Origin: Natrialbaceae archaeon
Lineage (GTDB): Archaea > Halobacteriota > Halobacteria > Halobacteriales > Natrialbaceae
Length of the DNA: 47,124 nucleotides
Direction: 5' to 3'
NCBI GenBank assembly: GCA_003552325.1
Contig: PUKM01000007.1
Location: 1-47,124 of the forward strand
Shown here: positions 8,339 through 16,598 of the stretch, piece after piece
Numbering within the stretch: position 1 is the first letter of the stretch
Layout: every line of letters starts with the position of its first letter
Notes under the pieces: model-generated
The model's database searches: none
What the model was told of the DNA's origin: nothing
Seen by the model: the letters and a program-made list of their open reading frames with translations, nothing else
Position numbers and translations under genes: made by a program

Positions 8339-8487
8339 CTTGCTCGAGTGTCATCCGTCTACAGTGTACCGGTACTCGAAGAAACCCGTTGCTTGAGGAT
8401 GAAGCCACACAAAATGCCCTTCATAGCTTTACCTTGTGACGAGAGGTACTTAAATGAGGACGCTCCCCCACACGCGTCGACAGGAAT

Positions 8488-8497
8488 CCTTTTTTAT
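8488..8497 (+). promoter_or_regulatory. TATA box of the PAP2 gene
   Basis: CCTTTTTTATC lies 22-31 nt before the ATG at 8519, and so supports that start over the upstream GTG at 8507. Confidence 0.55.
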
Positions 8498-8518
8498 CGT
8501 TTCTGAGTGGCCGGTAGT

Positions 8519-9379
8519 ATGCGACTCGAGGGGGCCAGCGAATCGGTTCACGCGAGCGTCCCGGAGGCATACGTCGACGCCGTGGTTGCGATCACTGATC
8601 TCGGCAGCCCAACGGTGATGATGTTTCTCCTCGCAACGGTGTACTGGCTCTTCGACCGCGAGCGGACAGTACTGGTCATCGGCTACGCCTTCGTCGGCGT
8701 CGTCCTGTTGATCACGATCAAGGCCGTACTCGGCATGCCTCGGCCTCCGGAATCGGCCTTTTTGATCGAACTCGACGGCGACGAGTACGGCTTTCCCAGT
8801 GGGCACACCTTCGCCGCTGTCATCGTCTACGGCGGACTGCTCGTAGTATTCGAGAAAACCCGTTCCCTGCTCGCGGTTTCGGCCGTCACCCTCCTGGTCA
8901 CCCTGATCGGACTCTCGAGGGTCGTCCTCGGTTTGCACTACCTCGGTGATATCCTCGCGGGTGCGGCGTTGGGAATCCTCGTCCTGGTGTGTCTCGAGTA
9001 TCTAACACAGAGTGACCCCCGGCGGGCGTTTGCCCTCGCGACGGTTCTCGCGTTTCCGGCACTCATCGCTACGGGCGTCGACGAGTACGCGCTCCTGGGT
9101 CTCGGCGGCGCACTCGGGGGGGTCATCGCGTCCGGTGCCGTCTCGACCCTTCCGCCGCTTCGGTCGAAACTCGAGGGCGCTGTCGTCTTCATCGCCGGGT
9201 GTACGTTCGTCCTGGTGCTCGAGGGTGCGACGGGACGCGTCCTCGCAATCGCCGACAGCAGTGGTGGCATGCTCGGCGTCGCTATCCTCGTGGGGGCCGT
9301 CGGCTTATTCGCGGTGCAGGTCGCGGGAATTCTCCTCGCCCCGGCGCTCGCTCGTTGGGTGCCGGCGACGTCACTATAG
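8519..9379 (+). CDS. PAP2 (phosphatidic acid phosphatase type 2) family membrane phosphatase
   Basis: This 286-aa integral membrane protein carries all three PAP2 signature parts. They are K-A-V-L-G-M-P-R-P-P (residues about 74-82), P-S-G-H-T-F (about 98-103) and S-R-V-V-L-G-L-H-Y-L-G-D (about 139-150). It is predicted to remove phosphate from lipid-linked substrates such as polyprenyl pyrophosphate or phosphatidate at the membrane; the substrate is not determined by the motifs. The second half adds five or so hydrophobic segments that are not part of the catalytic core. Its stop codon TAG overlaps the first base of a 76-bp repeat element. Confidence 0.9.
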   Translation: MRLEGASESVHASVPEAYVDAVVAITDLGSPTVMMFLLATVYWLFDRERTVLVIGYAFVGVVLLITIKAVLGMPRPPESAFLIELDGDEYGFPSGHTFAAVIVYGGLLVVFEKTRSLLAVSAVTLLVTLIGLSRVVLGLHYLGDILAGAALGILVLVCLEYLTQSDPRRAFALATVLAFPALIATGVDEYALLGLGGALGGVIASGAVSTLPPLRSKLEGAVVFIAGCTFVLVLEGATGRVLAIADSSGGMLGVAILVGAVGLFAVQVAGILLAPALARWVPATSL

Positions 9380-9454
9380 TACCAACTGAAACGGTTCACA
9401 CACTGATCGCCGATACGTCTGGCGATCAGGTGTGCAATGACTTGCAGTGGCTAC
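9379..9454 (+). repeat. 76-bp palindrome-containing repeat, copy 1
   Basis: This element is the same length as and 63/76 identical to the reverse complement of 17977-18052. Its ends are imperfect inverted repeats (GTACCAACTGAAA and, read from the other end, GTAGCCACTGCAA). The centre is a perfect 9-bp stem, CTGATCGCC (9403-9411) with GGCGATCAG (9421-9429), extended by CACAC/GTGTG. Between copies the stem is unchanged while five of the nine loop bases differ. The first base is the last base of the PAP2 stop codon. No clear target duplication is visible. Confidence 0.88.
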
Positions 9455-9498
9455 GATAGCCTCCGAGCACTAACCGAATGGAGAGGAGAAAGCGGCCG

Positions 9499-10431
9499 CT
9501 ACTTGTGTCGCTCGAGCAGGTCGTAGCTGCGTTCCCACTCGGCGTCGTCGTCGAAGTAGCGCTCGGCCAGTGGCTCTCGTGGCATCTCGCCGAGATCTTT
9601 CTTCTGTTCCTGGTAGGACGGTCGTTCGTCGACGAAATACCGGCCCGTGAGGACGGTGCCCTCATAGAGCTGGGTTTCGGTCTCGAACATCATCTCTTGG
9701 GCCTCCTGGCGGTCGGTGATGTCGAAGTCGTAGTCGTCTGACTCCTGGACGTCGACGTACGGGACGTACTGACGGGCGTCCTTGTTCCAGGTCGGACACT
9801 GGGTCAGGAAGTCGATGTGGGCGAACCCGTCGTGTTCGATCGCTTCCTTGATGATCTCTTTGGCCTGGTTCGGGTTGACCGCCGCCGTGCGGGCGATGTA
9901 GGTCGCACCGGAGGTGAGTGCCAGCGAGAGTGGTCGAATCGGCGACTTGGCGTTGCCGTGAGGCGTCGTCTTCGACTTGTGACCTTTGGGGCTCGTCGGC
10001 GAGGTCTGCCCTTTCGTCAGGCCGAAGACCTCGTTGTTGAACACGATGTAGGTCATATCGTGGTTCTCTCGAGCCGTGTGCATGAAGTGGTTGCCACCGA
10101 TCCCGTAGCCGTCACCGTCACCGCCAGCGGCGATGACCTCGAGGCCGTCGTTCGCGAGTTTCGCGGCGCGGGCGACGGGCAGTGAGCGCCCGTGGATCGT
10201 GTGGAACCCGTAGGTGTCGAGGTAGCTGTTCAGTTTGCCCGAACAGCCGATACCGGTGACGGTCAGGACCTCCTCGGGGGTGAGTCCGACCTCCGGGAGG
10301 GCCTGTTTCAGCGCCTTGAGGACGCCGAAGTCACCACAGCCAGGACACCAGGTTGCCTGGGGCTCGATACCGGGCGTGAACTCGTTTCGGTCGATTTCAC
10401 GCTCTTCTCCGATTGCGTTGAATGCACTCAT
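9499..10431 (-). CDS. korB: 2-oxoacid:ferredoxin oxidoreductase, beta subunit
   Basis: This is the thiamine-diphosphate subunit of the enzyme that oxidatively decarboxylates 2-oxoacids, most likely 2-oxoglutarate, and passes electrons to ferredoxin. The 310-aa protein has the cluster-binding C-P-G-C-G-D-F-G near residue 29, G-I-G-C-S-G-K near 61, and the ThDP motif G-D-G-D-G-Y-G-I-G-G-N-H-F followed by N-N-E-V-F-G-L-T-K-G-Q. I prefer Kor to Por because the N-terminus and overall pattern match the haloarchaeal KorB I recall. It sits 2 bp downstream of korA, so the two form an operon. Confidence 0.9.
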   Translation of the reverse strand: MSAFNAIGEEREIDRNEFTPGIEPQATWCPGCGDFGVLKALKQALPEVGLTPEEVLTVTGIGCSGKLNSYLDTYGFHTIHGRSLPVARAAKLANDGLEVIAAGGDGDGYGIGGNHFMHTARENHDMTYIVFNNEVFGLTKGQTSPTSPKGHKSKTTPHGNAKSPIRPLSLALTSGATYIARTAAVNPNQAKEIIKEAIEHDGFAHIDFLTQCPTWNKDARQYVPYVDVQESDDYDFDITDRQEAQEMMFETETQLYEGTVLTGRYFVDERPSYQEQKKDLGEMPREPLAERYFDDDAEWERSYDLLERHK

Positions 10432-10433
10432 AG

Positions 10434-12335
10434 TTAGTCACCTGCGGCTGGTTCGATCCGCACCTGAGCGGAGGGATCTGCGTCCGAGCCGTTACTGTTC
10501 AGCTCGTAGCCCTCGACGATCTCGGCGGGTTCGAACGGGTTGCCGTTGTACTTGAGCAGGCTGGTCAGTTTGTCGCCGTAGCGGCCGAGTTCCTTCTGGA
10601 TGAGGCCACGGAACTGCGCCGTGGCGTTCATCTCGACGACCATCGCCTGGTCGACGCTCTCGATGAACTCGGTTACTTCTTTCTCCGGGAACGGCATCAT
10701 GTCCGAGACGCTGATCGCTTTGACGGCGTGGCCGTCGTCGTTCAGGCGCTCGACGGCTTCGAAGACCGCACCCTGGGACGAGCCCCAGGTAATAATGCCG
10801 AAGTCTGCGGTTTCGTCGCCAACGTACGTCTGGTTCGACTCGTGTTCCTCGTCGAGTTCACGACGGATATCCTCGAGCTTCTGGACACGGCGCTCCATCT
10901 GGGCGACGCGGTTGTCCGCGTCCTCCGAGATGTGCCCCGATGGCGTGTGCTCGTTTCCGGTCGCGAGGTATCGTCCACCCTTTTGGCCCGGCAGCGAGCG
11001 CGGGCTGACGTTGTTGTCGACGTCGTGTTGGAACCGGTGGAACTTGCCCGTCGGGTCGTGGGGCATGTCCTCGAGTTCGGCTTCCGTGACGACCGAGCCG
11101 AGCGTCGGCGCTGGCTCGCGGTCGAGCAAGCTGACGGGAACGTTCGTGTTCTCTCCGCTCAGCTTCTGGTCGTAGATGATGATCGTCGGGATCTGGTACT
11201 CGTAGGCGATGTGGAAGGCCAGACGCGTCTGCTCGTAGGCCTCCTCGATGTTTCCGGGTGCGAAGACGACGCGCGCGGAGTCACCCTGGCTCGTGTAGAG
11301 GGTGAACTCGAGGTCGCCCTGTTCGGGTTTCGTCGGCATCCCCGTCGATGGGCCGGCGCGCATGGACTCGAGCAAGACGACCGGCGTTTCGGTCATCTCC
11401 GCGAGGCCGAGTGGCTCGCTCATGAGTGCGAAGCCACCACCGGAGGACCCGGACATGGCTTTGACACCCGCGTGGCTCGCGCCGACAGCCAGTGCCGCGG
11501 CGGCGATTTCGTCTTCGACCTGTTCGGAGATCCCGCCCATGTCGGGCAGGTTCTGGGACATGATGGTGAAGACGTCCGTCCACGGCGTCATCGGGTAGCC
11601 GGCGATGAACCGACAGCCGGCGTCGATGGAGCCGTAGGCGATGGCGTTCGAGCCCGAGAGCAGCGCTTGCTCTTCGTCGTGGCTTCCCTCCGGGATGCGG
11701 AGATCGTGCTCGAACTCGTACTCCTCGGTGACCATGTCGTAGGCCTCGTGCAGGATGGTGAGGTTGGGCTCGAGGATCTTCTCGGGCATCGCATCCTCCA
11801 TCAGGTTCTCGATGTGCTCGAGGTCCATCTCCAACAGGGCGGCAGTGACGCCAACCCCTGCGGTGTTGCGCATGACCTCACGGCCGTGTTCTTTGGCCAT
11901 CGAACGGAGGTCGATGGCGAAGACGTGCCAGTCGTTTTCCTCGGCACGCTCCTCGAGGTTGAGTTCGGCGACGTCTTCCTCGGAGATGAGCCCCGAGTCG
12001 TAGACGATGATGCCGCCCTCGTGGAGCTCGTCTAGGTTCTCCGAGAGAGGCTTGATCTCCTCGTTGCCGTAGTAGGCATCTTCCTGTGGGTTTCGGGCAA
12101 AGGAGTCACCCAGTGCGAGTAGGCAGTTGTAGCCGTCTCCCCGTGACTGTACCTCGTGGCCTGCGGCTCGGATTTCGACGTAGGTGTGGCCACCGCGAAT
12201 CCGTGACGGATAATGTCGGTGGGTGAATACGTCGAGACCCGATCGCATCAGGGCCTTCGCGAAGTTTTGACTCGTCGAGTCGATCCCGTCTCCGGAACCG
12301 CCTGCGATTCGCCAAATAAGTTCATGATCGCTCAT
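10434..12335 (-). CDS. korA: 2-oxoacid:ferredoxin oxidoreductase, alpha subunit (fused gamma-alpha)
   Basis: This 633-aa protein joins the gamma domain (residues 1 to about 190; G-G-S-G-D-G-I-D-S-T-S near the start) to the pyrimidine-binding alpha domain (G-Y-P-M-T-P-W-T-D near residue 245, then E-D-E-I-A-A-A-A-L-A-V-G-A-S-H-A-G). Haloarchaeal two-subunit oxidoreductases have this fusion. The start at 12335 gives the family N-terminus M-S-D-H-E-L-I-W-R-I-A-G-G-S-G-D-G. A TATA-like GGCTTTAGG at 12388-12396 would give a leader of about 30 nt. It is cotranscribed with korB. Confidence 0.92.
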   Translation of the reverse strand: MSDHELIWRIAGGSGDGIDSTSQNFAKALMRSGLDVFTHRHYPSRIRGGHTYVEIRAAGHEVQSRGDGYNCLLALGDSFARNPQEDAYYGNEEIKPLSENLDELHEGGIIVYDSGLISEEDVAELNLEERAEENDWHVFAIDLRSMAKEHGREVMRNTAGVGVTAALLEMDLEHIENLMEDAMPEKILEPNLTILHEAYDMVTEEYEFEHDLRIPEGSHDEEQALLSGSNAIAYGSIDAGCRFIAGYPMTPWTDVFTIMSQNLPDMGGISEQVEDEIAAAALAVGASHAGVKAMSGSSGGGFALMSEPLGLAEMTETPVVLLESMRAGPSTGMPTKPEQGDLEFTLYTSQGDSARVVFAPGNIEEAYEQTRLAFHIAYEYQIPTIIIYDQKLSGENTNVPVSLLDREPAPTLGSVVTEAELEDMPHDPTGKFHRFQHDVDNNVSPRSLPGQKGGRYLATGNEHTPSGHISEDADNRVAQMERRVQKLEDIRRELDEEHESNQTYVGDETADFGIITWGSSQGAVFEAVERLNDDGHAVKAISVSDMMPFPEKEVTEFIESVDQAMVVEMNATAQFRGLIQKELGRYGDKLTSLLKYNGNPFEPAEIVEGYELNSNGSDADPSAQVRIEPAAGD

Positions 12336-12663
12336 GGTGGATAAGCGGCCTCGCTGGCCAGCAGTACTCAAAAATTTGCTCCAGCGAACCTAAAGCCTTT
12401 GCTATACATTACCAAGAATCTTTCATGAAGAATGAATGGCCGTGTATAATTAGTCAGAAACGATCGTTAATGACTTAGAAAACGAGTTTTTCGTTTACTT
12501 GGGATTGCAGTGAGCAGGACGATGACTCGAGTTGGGTGTCTTACAGTTTACAAACATCGGCATCCACCGTCACCGACGGAACGGGGGATCCGTCAACCGA
12601 TAGTCAGTGACAATAATCCCTCAGAGGTGAGAGATCACGATCGATCGGCGATACCGCTCGCTG
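12336..12663. other. 328-bp non-coding region between korA and the PhoU/TrkA-C gene
   Basis: I see no gene here. It holds the likely korA promoter (12388-12396, minus strand), a perfect 10-bp palindrome AACGATCGTT (12459-12468), and a hairpin CCGTC-ACC-GACGG (12567-12579). The 12397-12510 part is clearly AT-richer than its surroundings. The minus-strand gene that ends at 12664 could terminate here. Confidence 0.5.
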
Positions 12664-13842
12664 TCAGTTACCAGTCCACTTTCGAAGGAGAGGCCTGCCT
12701 TCCCTGGGTCCGCGAGCGATGAGCACGTCGTCCGGACGGAGTTGCTCGTCGCCAGTCGGTGCCAACACCCAGTCGTCACCCCGATGGATCGCCATAATAG
12801 ACATTCCGGTCTGTTCCTCGAGTTCGAGGTCACCCAGCGTCCGCGCTGTGAGTGTGCTCCCTTGCTCGACGGTGGTCGTCGTGATGAGTTCGTCACTTTC
12901 GCCGATAGCTTGTCCGAACACCGGATGAACGGCCCCATCTCGTAAGACGATCTCCGCAATGTTCACCGCCGCGTCGCAGATGACTTCCGAGGCGGTAGCC
13001 AGATACAGGAGGCCTCGAAGCTGGCTCGGTTCCCGGACTTGATCCCCCGCCTCGATAACCAGGGTTTCGATGTCCCGCTTCAGACGGTCGGACTGCGCCT
13101 CGAGTTCTCGAACCTCCGTGGCCAGGTCGGCGTCGCCGAACAGCACCGACGCGTAACCGAGACCGACGGCGAGTTCAGAGATGTTCTTGAGGTCTACGAC
13201 CAGTTCGGCCGCCCGATCGAGAGCGTCGATCCCCGGATCGACGGTCTCATCTGACACGGTCGCCTCGCCCGTGAGCATCTCTCGAACGGTTTCGAGGCCG
13301 GCAATCGGGCCGCTGCCAATAACGGTATCGCCAGCCTCGAGAGCGACCGTCTCATCTGGGTCGATATCCCACTCGTTGCCCCGCCGGATAGCGATGACAG
13401 TCACACCTGAATCGGTTTCGAACGCGAGTTCGCCGAGCGGTTCTCCGATCACCGAACACGCGTCGTGGACGACGGCCCGCATGATGGCCTCGTCCGCCTC
13501 GGGAAGCGCCTCGCGAACTTCTCGGGGCACGCCACCGTTGCTAGTGACGACGCCGGCGATGTCGGCTGCCGCGTTCGTGATGTCGACGGCCGCACCGACA
13601 ATTTGGACGATACCGACCAGCTGTTCGGCGTCGGTGGACCGCTTCGCCGCCAGCATCAGCGCGATCGTCGCCGGATACTGTAACGATTCGGCTCGTGCCT
13701 CGAGCTCGAGGACTTCCTCGGCCAGCCCGGGGTAGCCGTACAGCGCTGCTGCATACCCCAGATCGACGGCCAGTTCGGAGACGTTCTTCAACTCGACAAG
13801 CGTCTCCCGCACGTTGCGAGATCGGTACGCGATATCTTCCAT
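12664..13842 (-). CDS. Duplicated PhoU-TrkA_C domain protein (ion-transport regulator)
   Basis: This 392-aa cytoplasmic protein is an internal repeat of a two-domain unit. A PhoU-like helical bundle (residues about 1-110, V-E-L-K-N-V-S-E-L-A-V-D-L-G-Y-A) is followed by a TrkA_C domain (about 110-190, G-V-T-V-I-A-I-R-R-G). Both then recur (V-D-L-K-N-I-S-E-L-A-V-G-L-G-Y-A near 215; M-S-I-M-A-I-H-R-G near 350). TrkA_C domains bind small ligands and gate ion transporters. Its position just after two mgtE half-genes suggests it regulates that transporter. A TATA-like AGGTTTAACC about 33 nt upstream allows separate transcription. Confidence 0.82.
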   Translation of the reverse strand: MEDIAYRSRNVRETLVELKNVSELAVDLGYAAALYGYPGLAEEVLELEARAESLQYPATIALMLAAKRSTDAEQLVGIVQIVGAAVDITNAAADIAGVVTSNGGVPREVREALPEADEAIMRAVVHDACSVIGEPLGELAFETDSGVTVIAIRRGNEWDIDPDETVALEAGDTVIGSGPIAGLETVREMLTGEATVSDETVDPGIDALDRAAELVVDLKNISELAVGLGYASVLFGDADLATEVRELEAQSDRLKRDIETLVIEAGDQVREPSQLRGLLYLATASEVICDAAVNIAEIVLRDGAVHPVFGQAIGESDELITTTTVEQGSTLTARTLGDLELEEQTGMSIMAIHRGDDWVLAPTGDEQLRPDDVLIARGPREGRPLLRKWTGN

Positions 13843-13920
13843 GACCAGTTAGGTTCGCGTTCGAACGGCAGTAGGTTAAACCTATGTTCGTTACCCGCAG
13901 ATCACGGTCCGGGCATCCGA

Positions 13921-14586
13921 TCAAAGGATGATCGTGATGACACCAAAGAGGATCAGTACGCCACTGATGTCACAGACGTTCGTCACGACTGGGATCGTCG
14001 TATCGTCCGGATTGTATCCAAGTCGATAGGACGCCGACACCGACACCAGGCTCACGACGACCACGAAGGCGGCCAACAGTGTTCCGCTCACCAGGGATAT
14101 CGTCAACACCTCCACGAGGCCAAGCGTACCCCCGAGTAATCGCCCGATTCCCCACGCGGCGAAACCGACGAGCGTGAAGACGGTCACGCCGAGGGCGAGT
14201 ATCGCACCGGAGTTCGACCGAACTTCGGGGTTCGTCCGGGAGAGTTCGAACGTGCCGAGATGCAGTTGCGTCGACAGTCGTGAACACATGATCGACCCGA
14301 GATTACCCGCGGTCCCGATCTGCACCGGCACCAGAATAAGCAGGGCCGGATTCGTGAGAAGGACCTCCTCGAAGGACTCGAGTACGGAACCCGAAACCAT
14401 CTGCAAGACCGATAGCGCCACGAGAAGCGGGACCATCGTGTAGACCATCGGTTTGATCTGCCAGTCGTCATCGAGGTCAGCCCCAGCGAAGGGGTCGTCC
14501 TCCTCCGCGCCGGTCAACTCCTCGTATAATTCCCCGAGCGAGTCACTCAGGCCGGTGAGGTCGTCTCCAGCGTAGTCGTCGCTCAT
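13921..14586 (-). CDS. MgtE-type divalent cation transporter, second half-subunit
   Basis: This 221-aa membrane protein has an acidic N-terminal tail of about 45 residues, then five membrane segments. The second carries the MgtE pore motif (I-L-V-P-V-Q-I-G-T-A-G-N-L-G-S). Only the SLC41/MgtE membrane domain is present; the MgtE_N and CBS sensor domains of bacterial MgtE are absent. Its start overlaps the stop of the preceding mgtE gene by ATGA, so the two are translationally coupled and should make a heteromeric Mg2+ or other divalent cation channel. Confidence 0.87.
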   Translation of the reverse strand: MSDDYAGDDLTGLSDSLGELYEELTGAEEDDPFAGADLDDDWQIKPMVYTMVPLLVALSVLQMVSGSVLESFEEVLLTNPALLILVPVQIGTAGNLGSIMCSRLSTQLHLGTFELSRTNPEVRSNSGAILALGVTVFTLVGFAAWGIGRLLGGTLGLVEVLTISLVSGTLLAAFVVVVSLVSVSASYRLGYNPDDTTIPVVTNVCDISGVLILFGVITIIL

Positions 14587-15155
14587 AGGAACAGCCCCAC
14601 GAAGTAAATGGCGATCAACAGGAAGACGACGCCGAAGACGTCCCCGAGGGTCGTGACCAGCGGGCCCACGATGTTGTCGGGGTCGAGTCCCCGCCGATAG
14701 CCGATGAAAACGACGGTCACGAGCACCGAAAGCATGAGGATCGCCGACAGTAATCCGGCGACGACCATGATGCCGACGAGCTGGAGCAAGTTCCCACCGC
14801 CGGCGGTAATCCAGAGCACGAAAAACGCGGCGACGGCGATGAACACTGAGACGACCATACCGTTGACAAACGAGGCGATGACGGCGTTCGACAGGCGTCT
14901 GTCGGTGGTGATTCTGGGTTCGATGACGCCCTGATGGAGCCCGCTCGACAGGCGGGCCCCGAGCGATCCGTACACGCCGCCGCGGGTCGCCAGAAAGGCC
15001 GGTAGCAGGACGAGGATGCCCGGAACGCTCTCGATGCCGTCACGCATCGCTTCGCTGCCGAGAATCGTGCCGGCAAACAGCCCGGCAACCAGACTAACGA
15101 GAATAACCGGTATCGACTGTCGATAGATGTCAAGTGCGGACTCCCGTTCGAACAT
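14583..15155 (-). CDS. MgtE-type divalent cation transporter, first half-subunit
   Basis: This 190-aa protein has five membrane segments and the conserved pore region L-V-L-L-P-A-F-L-A-T-R-G-G-V-Y-G-S-L-G. I place the start at the inner ATG 15155 rather than further upstream because a TATA box (TTTATA, 15179-15184) sits 24-29 nt before it, which would be inside a longer gene. Like its partner it has no CBS or MgtE_N domain. The operon order is this gene, the second mgtE, then the PhoU/TrkA-C protein. Confidence 0.87.
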   Translation of the reverse strand: MFERESALDIYRQSIPVILVSLVAGLFAGTILGSEAMRDGIESVPGILVLLPAFLATRGGVYGSLGARLSSGLHQGVIEPRITTDRRLSNAVIASFVNGMVVSVFIAVAAFFVLWITAGGGNLLQLVGIMVVAGLLSAILMLSVLVTVVFIGYRRGLDPDNIVGPLVTTLGDVFGVVFLLIAIYFVGLFL

Positions 15156-15178
15156 ATCGGCCAATTCTCGGTCGGCGG

Positions 15179-15184
15179 TATAAA
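15179..15184 (-). promoter_or_regulatory. TATA box of the mgtE operon
   Basis: On the minus strand GGATTTATACC gives a strong TATA box 24-29 nt before the ATG at 15155, indicating a leaderless mRNA and deciding the start codon. Confidence 0.65.
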
Positions 15185-15300
15185 TCCACCCATCACCGTA
15201 ACGGGTATCGCCCGTCAGCGACCTGATGGAACTCGAGGGGGCGAAATTGGCCCAAGAACGACCCACTGGAGAGACGGAAACGGCCACCGACACACTGAGG

Positions 15301-16455
15301 CTACTCTTGCCGTGGATTGCTCGGGTGGTACTCCGTCTCGTACTCGCCCGGATTCCCGTCCACGCGGTCTGGGTTGAGTCGTCCCGAAAGGAGCATGAAG
15401 TCCACGAGCGTCAGGGCCAGCATCGACTCCACGACGGGCACCCCTCGAGGTGGCAACACCGGATCGTGGCGGCCGATAACCTGGGCATCCTCGACGACCT
15501 CGCCCGTCTCCCAGTCGACCGTTTGCTGTTCCTTGGGAATCGAGGTGGGCGCGTGGAGGGTAACCTCGCCGTAGATCGGTTCGCCGCTCGAGATGCCGCC
15601 CTGGATTCCGCCGTGATCGTTCTCGACGGGCGTCGGGTTGCCGTCCGCATCGAACTCCCAGTCGTCGTTTCGATCTTTACCCGAGTAGGCCGCGGCGTCG
15701 GTACCGAGGCCAAACTCGAACGCCGTCGTCGCCGGGACGGCCATCATCGCCTGACCCAACCGGGCGGACAACGAGTCGAATCGAGGGGCACCGAGGCCGA
15801 CAGGGACCCCCCGGACCTCGAAGTAAATCGAGCCGCCGATGGAGTCCCCCTCGCGCTGGTACTCCTGAATCAAGTCTTGCATCTCGGCTGCCGTTTCGGG
15901 ATGGGCACACCGGACGTCGTTCTCCTCACTGTGTTCGAGCATCTCCTCGAAAGTCACCTCGGGGGCCTCGACATCGCCGATCTGGTTCACGTGGGCCTTG
16001 AGTTCGATCCCCTCGAGCGCGAGCACCTTTTTCGCGATTGCCCCGGCGGCGACCCAGTTGACGGTTTCGCGCGCGGACGAACGGCCACCGCCACCCCAGT
16101 TTCGGGTCCCGAACTTCGCGGAGTAGGTGAAATCGCCGTGGCTCGGCCGCGGAGCGGTGATGAACGGCTCGTACTTCCCCGAGCGGGCGTCTTTGTTTTC
16201 GATGACGAGGCCGATTGGGGTGCCCGTGGTGTACCCGTCCTGGATCCCGGATTTGATCGAGACGGCGTCGGGTTCGCCGCGGCTGGTCGTGATCATCGAC
16301 TGACCCGGCTTGCGCCGGTCCAGGTCGCGCTGGATGTCCTCCTCTGTGAGCTCGAGACCAGCGGGACAGCCCGAGATGGTACAGCCCATGGCCTCCCCGT
16401 GACTCTCGCCGAACGTGGTCACCTGAAAGAGGCGACCGAAGCGGTTGCCGTTCAT
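15301..16455 (-). CDS. aroC: Chorismate synthase
   Basis: This is the last shikimate-pathway enzyme; it converts 5-enolpyruvylshikimate-3-phosphate to chorismate with reduced FMN. The 384-aa protein starts M-N-G-N-R-F-G-R-L-F and carries the family signatures G-E-S-H-G at residues about 16-20, R-P-S-H-G-D and G-G-G-R-S-S-A-R-E-T in the middle, and a late D-P-V-L-P-P-R-G-V-P-V-V-E block. The start at 16455 matches the family; the extra open frame to 16629 is not conserved. It is divergent from the beta-lactamase-family gene. Confidence 0.95.
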   Translation of the reverse strand: MNGNRFGRLFQVTTFGESHGEAMGCTISGCPAGLELTEEDIQRDLDRRKPGQSMITTSRGEPDAVSIKSGIQDGYTTGTPIGLVIENKDARSGKYEPFITAPRPSHGDFTYSAKFGTRNWGGGGRSSARETVNWVAAGAIAKKVLALEGIELKAHVNQIGDVEAPEVTFEEMLEHSEENDVRCAHPETAAEMQDLIQEYQREGDSIGGSIYFEVRGVPVGLGAPRFDSLSARLGQAMMAVPATTAFEFGLGTDAAAYSGKDRNDDWEFDADGNPTPVENDHGGIQGGISSGEPIYGEVTLHAPTSIPKEQQTVDWETGEVVEDAQVIGRHDPVLPPRGVPVVESMLALTLVDFMLLSGRLNPDRVDGNPGEYETEYHPSNPRQE

Positions 16456-16598
16456 TATCGGTCCTACAGCGTCGGGTACACTTATGCGTGCAGGATTGTG
16501 CAAGAACGGACAGCCGTGGTGATCGACGCCAGTTGCGGAGAGGTGGGTGGGCAACCTGAACGTTGATACCGGCCGGTGTGCATGGCGAAGCCATACCC

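Noticed and set aside
10728..12035. 435-codon plus-strand open frame opposite korA
   Set aside because: It is an antisense shadow produced by the GC-rich codon pattern; korA on the other strand has complete family motifs.
9499..12335. Calling the oxidoreductase pyruvate-specific (porAB)
   Set aside because: N-terminal sequences and the fused alpha-gamma pattern fit KorAB better in my recollection; substrate specificity is still not proven.
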